DNA of 64,000 bases from Clitopilus passeckerianus (taxonomy: Eukaryota > Basidiomycota > Agaricomycetes > Agaricales > Entolomataceae), in contig CALYLX010000139.1 of the NCBI GenBank assembly GCA_944990035.1, positions 186,001 through 250,000 of the forward strand. Reading direction: 5' to 3'. The notes under the pieces are model-generated. The model ran no database searches. It was not told the DNA's origin and saw only the letters and a list, made by a program, of their open reading frames with translations. How positions within the stretch are numbered: the first letter of the stretch is position 1; each line of letters begins with the position of its first letter. This document shows, piece after piece, positions 59,254 to 64,000 of the stretch. Both the position numbers and the translations under genes were made by a program.

Positions 59254-61235
59254 ATGGACTATTGTAACACTGGGCACGACGGGCTTTTTAGCAATGCAAT
59301 GACTCCTGACGAGGACCTGATCGTCACCGACTATAGAAGCGATTCTGATGACCCGTATGATATTCCCGACACGAGGTCAGTGTCACACAATCTTCCTGAC
59401 TCCAACACATGCGCGCTGCTTCGGGACTTATGTCAATTTCTAGGTCACCGGAGGCCGTTGAAGGAATGGAATCAATAGTTGTCTCCTTCCTTTCTCAGCT
59501 GGCATCTACGGGACGCACTGCTAACGCCCAATCCGGTCGTGGTTCCTCTGAGGAATCATCGTCCGAGGACCCAAGAGCGACTCCAGGGAAGGGTAAGCTT
59601 GAACTGCGCCTGAGTAATCGCAGCAGGGGGGGAGTCAGCTCTCAAGAGTATGTTTACGATTGAATAGCCGCAGCCCACTCCGTTTACCAATCCTACAGCC
59701 AAGCATCCTGCAGACTGCTGAGGTATCCAAGGAAAAGTTCCAGAGGTAGTATTCGCCCCTTCGGTAAGTCTTCAACGTCAGCCCTTGGCGTATCGGATTT
59801 ATTTATACTAAATTCTTCATAATCATGGCTTGTAGCCCGGTTATTCAGACTCATTGATTTATCACACGATGCGATTGTCAACAGCGTGCCAACCACCAAG
59901 CGGTGAGTCATTTCCAGATATACTAGCCGTTCAAAATTCATCTGTTTGAAAGCGATGTCTATTATAAGGATGTTCCACTATTTTCTAACCAGCGTGTCGT
60001 CGACAGCGTAAGTCATAACATGCCTTTCTAAGAGATCGCCGTGTTCATCTTGCCCCATTTGCCCCTCTCATAGCTCGTTGATGATCTTGCTGCAACTTTA
60101 GAACTGGAAAGATCTGATCTGAAAATAGTACGTCTGCTATCACGCTCTCTCAGAGAGTGGTCTGGTGAAGAGGCACCTGCAGAGAGCATCACCAAAGGGT
60201 CTTATCTGTGGTTCCGGGCTTAAAATCTCTCTCACGTCAGGGGAGACCATACAGATCCAAGACACGGAGGTCAGCTTTTCTTACCATACCGCGTGAACTC
60301 TTTGCCTCATGATGCAGGGCACTATTGTCCCCGTTGGTGAGGATATATTCTCATTTAGCCTGGACGAGGATGTGGCATGGGTATTGATTGTGGAGAAAGA
60401 GGTTTCTCTTATCCGATTATCCAATTGTCGACAACTCACCAGATTCTATCAGGCTGTCTTTCAAACTCTTAGTAGATTTAAAGTCACGGATCACGAAGCT
60501 ATTCCTGGACGTGGGCTGATCATCACTGTATGCGTGCTGTCTATCTATTTTTGAAATTTTGCTCAGTTTAAATGTCTCCGTTTAGGGGAAAGGGTTTCCC
60601 GACGTTGCTACCCGTCACCTGGTGGCAAGCCTGGCGGAGAGTCTTCCTTCAAGGTCAGATACCCAGTGCTTGAAGCATCGGCGGTCCTTTTCCTGATACT
60701 ATGCAAGCATTCCAATTTTAGGGCTTGTGGATGCCGACCCGTATGGACTTGAGATCTTGTCCGTTTATAAATTTGGTAGTCGGGGACTTCAACACGAAAA
60801 CAAGAAGCTTGCAGCCTCGCGAATTAAATGGCTCGGATTGAGGTTATCTGACCTAGACCTGTACGCCCTTCCAATTTACTCACATTTCTAGCAGTACATC
60901 ACGCGCATATATCTGGCTTACAGATTCAGTATTGATAGAGATGGTCTGATACCCATCACGAAACACGACGAGAAGAAGGTTCCACAATTTTAATCGCTCA
61001 CGTTCATTTCCTGACCATGGGGAATAGGCGCTGAGCATGCTTCGCGGCAGGCAGCTGCTCCCAGCGAAATGGAGGCATGTGTTACGCGTTGTTTTCTGGA
61101 TGACTGCATAACATTCCCACTTACAGAAAGGAACTAATGCGCCTCCTTCATACTCGACGAAAAGCAGAAATCGAAATTCTGACGAACGTACCCGTGGCTT
61201 GCGGTAGCCAGATCGGTATTGAGTTTGCTTTCTAA
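59254..61235 (+). CDS. SPO11: Spo11, meiotic topoisomerase VI-A-like DNA-cleaving protein
   Basis: Fourteen exons: 59254-59375, 59444-59647, 59699-59763, 59836-59902, 59953-60007, 60074-60127, 60183-60269, 60318-60401, 60453-60527, 60586-60653, 60708-60860, 60924-60978, 61028-61074 and 61127-61235; 1245 bases, 414 residues. Spo11 makes the double-strand breaks that start meiotic recombination and stays bound through a tyrosine. The winged-helix part shows TKRDVYYKDVPLF with Y157 as the likely catalytic residue; the Toprim part shows LIVEKEAVF (E244, E246), GKGFPDVATR and LVDADPYG (D302, D304), then KWLGLR. The last donor is GC (AG|gcatgt) if WRKEL is kept, or GT four bases on giving WRHEL; both keep frame and length. 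A stop-free 24-base candidate intron near the end is probably not used. Confidence 0.9.
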
Positions 61236-61812
61236 ATTACTCGTGTTCTCTCCTAACCACGGCACCCGTCCCCTCGATGCCCCTTTCATTAGAATTCCCT
61301 TTAACACGGCCTAAAGCTCACCCAGGAAGCTCAAGTGACGTCGGGCCCGCTCAAGCCATCGGGGATCTGGGTAGGGTAGCCAATAACGGCGAATATATGT
61401 CACCATGCGTTGAGCCACCCCTTGTGAAGTACCTATCAAGGAAGATAGGCGAATATGTTGGGTGTGCTCGAGCTCGGGGAAGAAATAGGACACCTGATAA
61501 AGATTGGGCTCTGGCGTCCACAAGCTAGCGTCCCTGTTCCATTGTCTTGGACTTGCACAGGCTCTCATCGACTAACTCAAACGTCAAAGATTTCTCGCTC
61601 TGGTTATTTCCTCACGGCCATGTATTCACTTGTGACCGCTCAGCTGTTGACTGTGTGATAGTCATACTGTACAAAAAACAAATATTTGTCTAAATCAATT
61701 GCAGTAATGATGTAACGTAAATTGTCCACAACCTGATCGATAGACAGGTCCGCATGTAATGTCCAAAATAAGAATGTAAAGAATCCAGTCCGTGGGTATC
61801 AAAACGAATGAA
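61236..61812. other. Intergenic between convergent genes
   Basis: SPO11 and the last membrane-protein gene end toward each other. 3' UTR sequence expected; no further gene seen. Confidence 0.45.
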
Positions 61813-63203
61813 TCAGTGTTGAGGAGAGTATGTTGGTGGAGGATCTTGTGCTTCCAACGGCCTGCTTGGCCCGGCGTTCCCGGATTTCTCGTCATCGCGC
61901 TCCAAGGCTTTCTGGTGATTAAAAAGCTCGGTGTGAGTCGCAGAACGGTGGGAATCACCAGCGGACGAGCTCTGATTGGCGGAAGAAACGCCTGGCTGAC
62001 GCTCTCCCCCTGATGGCATCGATGCCAAGCCGACACCAGCGATTATGCCAGCATGAGAAGCGTTGAGGGCTCCTTGCTCGTGAGGAGAAGGCAAGTCTAC
62101 AAAGTCTGGAGCAACACCATCATAAGCAAGGTGATAATAGCCATGGCCATCAGCAGCATCGCCGTGGTACAGCCCAGTAGGCGATTGAGTGAGGTTCGCT
62201 AAATAGGTGTTTTCTGGGCTGACAGAATGTGTTCGGAGATTGTGCGGCGTATAATGCGGCGTGTAGGCATTATGTGGAGGAACGCCCACCAAGCCTTGCT
62301 GTGAAGTGCGTAACGCCGCAGGTTGCGTAGTGGGAAGAAGGTTGAAAGTCGATTCAGCCATTTCCGATTCGGAGGACCTCGAGTTCGGTGCGACAGTGGT
62401 GGAAGGGGTAGCATTGAAGCCGGGTGCAAGCAGCATGCTTCCCCGCGGACGTTGGTTCTTGTGACGGGCAGCAGCACGGCGTTTCATGAGAAACATCAGA
62501 AAAAGACCGAGGGCGATCACTGAAGACGGTCAATCGAATGAGCAAAACAGACATGTTGGAAAGGCATACGCAATGCGATAACAATCCCGATAATTCCTCC
62601 GACACTGATCCCTTTCTTGCCATTTGTAGAGTTTACAGCTCCAAAAGGATTCGAAGACGCAGATGTGGTTGGCGTGGCGGGGTGTGGAATGCTTCTCGTT
62701 TGCGATTGGGACCCAGTGATACTGTTGTTGGAGTTGGTTCCTGTGTTAGTTGCTGCCCCGGTGCTGGTGACTGGCGATGTAGTGTTCGCTCCGGTGGCCC
62801 CTTTCGTCCTGCAAGTGGCGTCTGTCAGGAAAAGAAAGTACGAAGATAGATCGAGTATATTCCTCACGGAGACGGTTGTCCTTGGGTTGATGTTGTGCAA
62901 CTGGCTCCGATGCAGACCGTGCACACGTTTTTCTTACAGGTCGTTTTTGTGCAAACCCCATTCTTGCAGGACTCGCTGTCCGAGTCTGAGTCCGAGTCTG
63001 AGTCCGAATCGCCGTCGCCGTCGCCATCGTCTCCTCCATGATGTTGGCGAGCAGTCCTAACAAGGCGGCACCCAATCGGCGTTAGACAACTCTCTGGTGA
63101 GCGGAGGATATGGCACATACAGAGTTGTAGCAGCAACCAGGTCAAAACTTGCCGTTAAAGCAAGTAAAAAAGCAACCTGAATCTTTGAAGTACAGAGACG
63201 CAT
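61813..63203 (-). CDS. Secreted-type single-pass membrane protein with Asp/Ser repeat and PPxY tail
   Basis: Exons 63091-63203, 62868-63056, 62570-62808 and 61813-62519; 1248 bases, 415 residues. A signal peptide (QVAFLLALTASFDLVAA) begins the chain. After a His/Gly patch comes a (Asp-Ser)n and Asp-Gly repeat, then a cysteine cluster CKNGVCTKTTCKKNVCTVC of C-x4-C type, a Ser/Thr/Asn stalk, a membrane helix (SVGGIIGIVIALLIALGLFL) and MKRR anchor. The 240-residue cytosolic tail is rich in Ser/Pro/His and ends PPPTY shortly before the stop, a PPxY motif. The Cys pattern could bind metal or form a knot; I cannot name the domain. Intron 1 is only 34 bases and is the least certain junction. Confidence 0.78.
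62975..63030. repeat. Asp/Ser-coding short tandem repeat
   Basis: Six-base units (GAGTCT/GAGTCC and variants) followed by CGTCGC units code for the (Asp-Ser)n and Asp-Gly run in the gene at 61813-63203. Such DNA is prone to length change. Confidence 0.75.
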
Positions 63204-64000
63204 CGTGAGACGGCTCCTAGCACCCAAGGATGGTGTGAACGCAGGAAGAAACCTGATTTGCAAAGTAGCGTAACCGTCCAGGTTAATTACTAGTGCCATC
63301 AATTCGAAGCGTATTCGGCTCCAAATTTTCTGGTTGTATTGTTGCTGGTTAACAGGATGCCAAGACGTGAATCAAGGCCGCAGCCTTCAGACGGAGTACT
63401 ATGTCCCGCAGGTTTGCTGTGCATATCAAGAACATGGAAAGCCGCATCCCGCCAGAGTGAAAGAAATGTGCAAGAACAGAGTGGTGGATTGATGCATCAC
63501 GAAATTTGGAGCATTGAATGATCTGTCACTTTCCAAAAGAGGAAGTCTTTTCCCATCCGCTAAAAAAACCAATTTAATGCTCGTCAAGCGCCCAGTGAAG
63601 CTTGGCAAGGTTTCTGCAGATCCTCGGGACGGAGGATCGAATCGTTGGCTGTCGTCACGGCAGAAAAGGTAGAAAGGCACGTCGTTATCGGGCTGGCATC
63701 GGTACAGTGAACTCCAATACATTGGACACATTCGTTCCGAGCGTAAAAACACGGTATCGAAAGTCAGTTTTTCCCAAGATTCGCCCCGACAGTGTGACAC
63801 CCAAGCAACTTGAGCTGAGTCGAATCCGTAGTTTGAGATGCCGACGGCGCAAGCATAGTTGACATATAATTCTCCATACTATCCGTTGACAGACATCTGT
63901 AACGAAGTAGATCCGAGGCAGACCAACGCGAGTGTCAGATATGAACAGATATAGCCACAACAACGAGACTTCTGGAAACGGAGGAAACAGTCTCGAAGCA
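63204..64000. other. Right-edge sequence
   Basis: Promoter of the last membrane-protein gene, then sequence of unknown content. Frames at 63426-63800 (minus) and 63602-63862 (plus) overlap and neither matches a family. A further gene may start beyond the edge. Confidence 0.4.

Noticed and set aside
1..64000. CRISPR array, bacterial operon or phage signals
   Set aside because: Spliced eukaryotic genes throughout; no regularly spaced direct repeats were seen.

Overview
The window is nuclear DNA from a filamentous basidiomycete, most likely a mushroom-forming Agaricomycete. The evidence is genes split by many 50-70 base introns (up to 14 exons in 2 kb), eukaryotic proteasome, Cdc24, Spo11 and Rap1 homologues, intron-bearing tRNA genes, and protein types common in this group (DUF6593, MYND, F-box, BTB, PHYHD1-like dioxygenase). 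No viral, plasmid or organellar sequence and no intact transposon was recognised. All exon coordinates come from reading splice sites and family motifs by eye. Those in recognised families close in frame with sensible lengths.

Layout: a gluconokinase tail, a proteasome alpha subunit (PSMA4/Pre9 type), a CTR copper transporter, a DUF6593 protein and a CHZ1-like histone chaperone fill 0-7.4 kb. A gene-poor stretch follows (7.4-12.5 kb). From 12.5 to 32.3 kb lie an MBIP-like coiled-coil protein, tRNA-Asp, a MYND zinc-finger protein, the first of two paralogous eight-cysteine single-pass membrane proteins, a possible seven-helix membrane protein, a small secreted candidate, an F-box protein, the second eight-cysteine protein, tRNA-Trp, a PHYHD1-like dioxygenase and a Rap1-like telomere protein. 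A second gene-poor stretch (32.3-37.9 kb) holds a decayed BTB remnant. The right half carries CDC24, an endopolygalacturonase, a SUR7/PalI protein, another single-pass membrane protein, bifunctional thiamine enzyme THI6, an RGG-rich RNA-binding protein, a BTB protein, a C2H2 protein, SPO11 and a last single-pass membrane protein.

The genes do not form one obvious pathway; most are dispersed housekeeping or cell-surface genes. The most notable threads are: (1) two paralogous membrane proteins with an identical eight-cysteine spacing and identical exon lengths, a domain I cannot name; (2) PPxY (WW-ligand) motifs in five neighbouring membrane or membrane-associated proteins, suggesting control by an Rsp5/NEDD4-type ubiquitin ligase; (3) unusual splicing: start-codon-only first exons, a 10-base microexon, two GC-AG introns and several stop-free 3n introns; (4) a Rap1-like protein with a BRCT domain and three Myb-like repeats.
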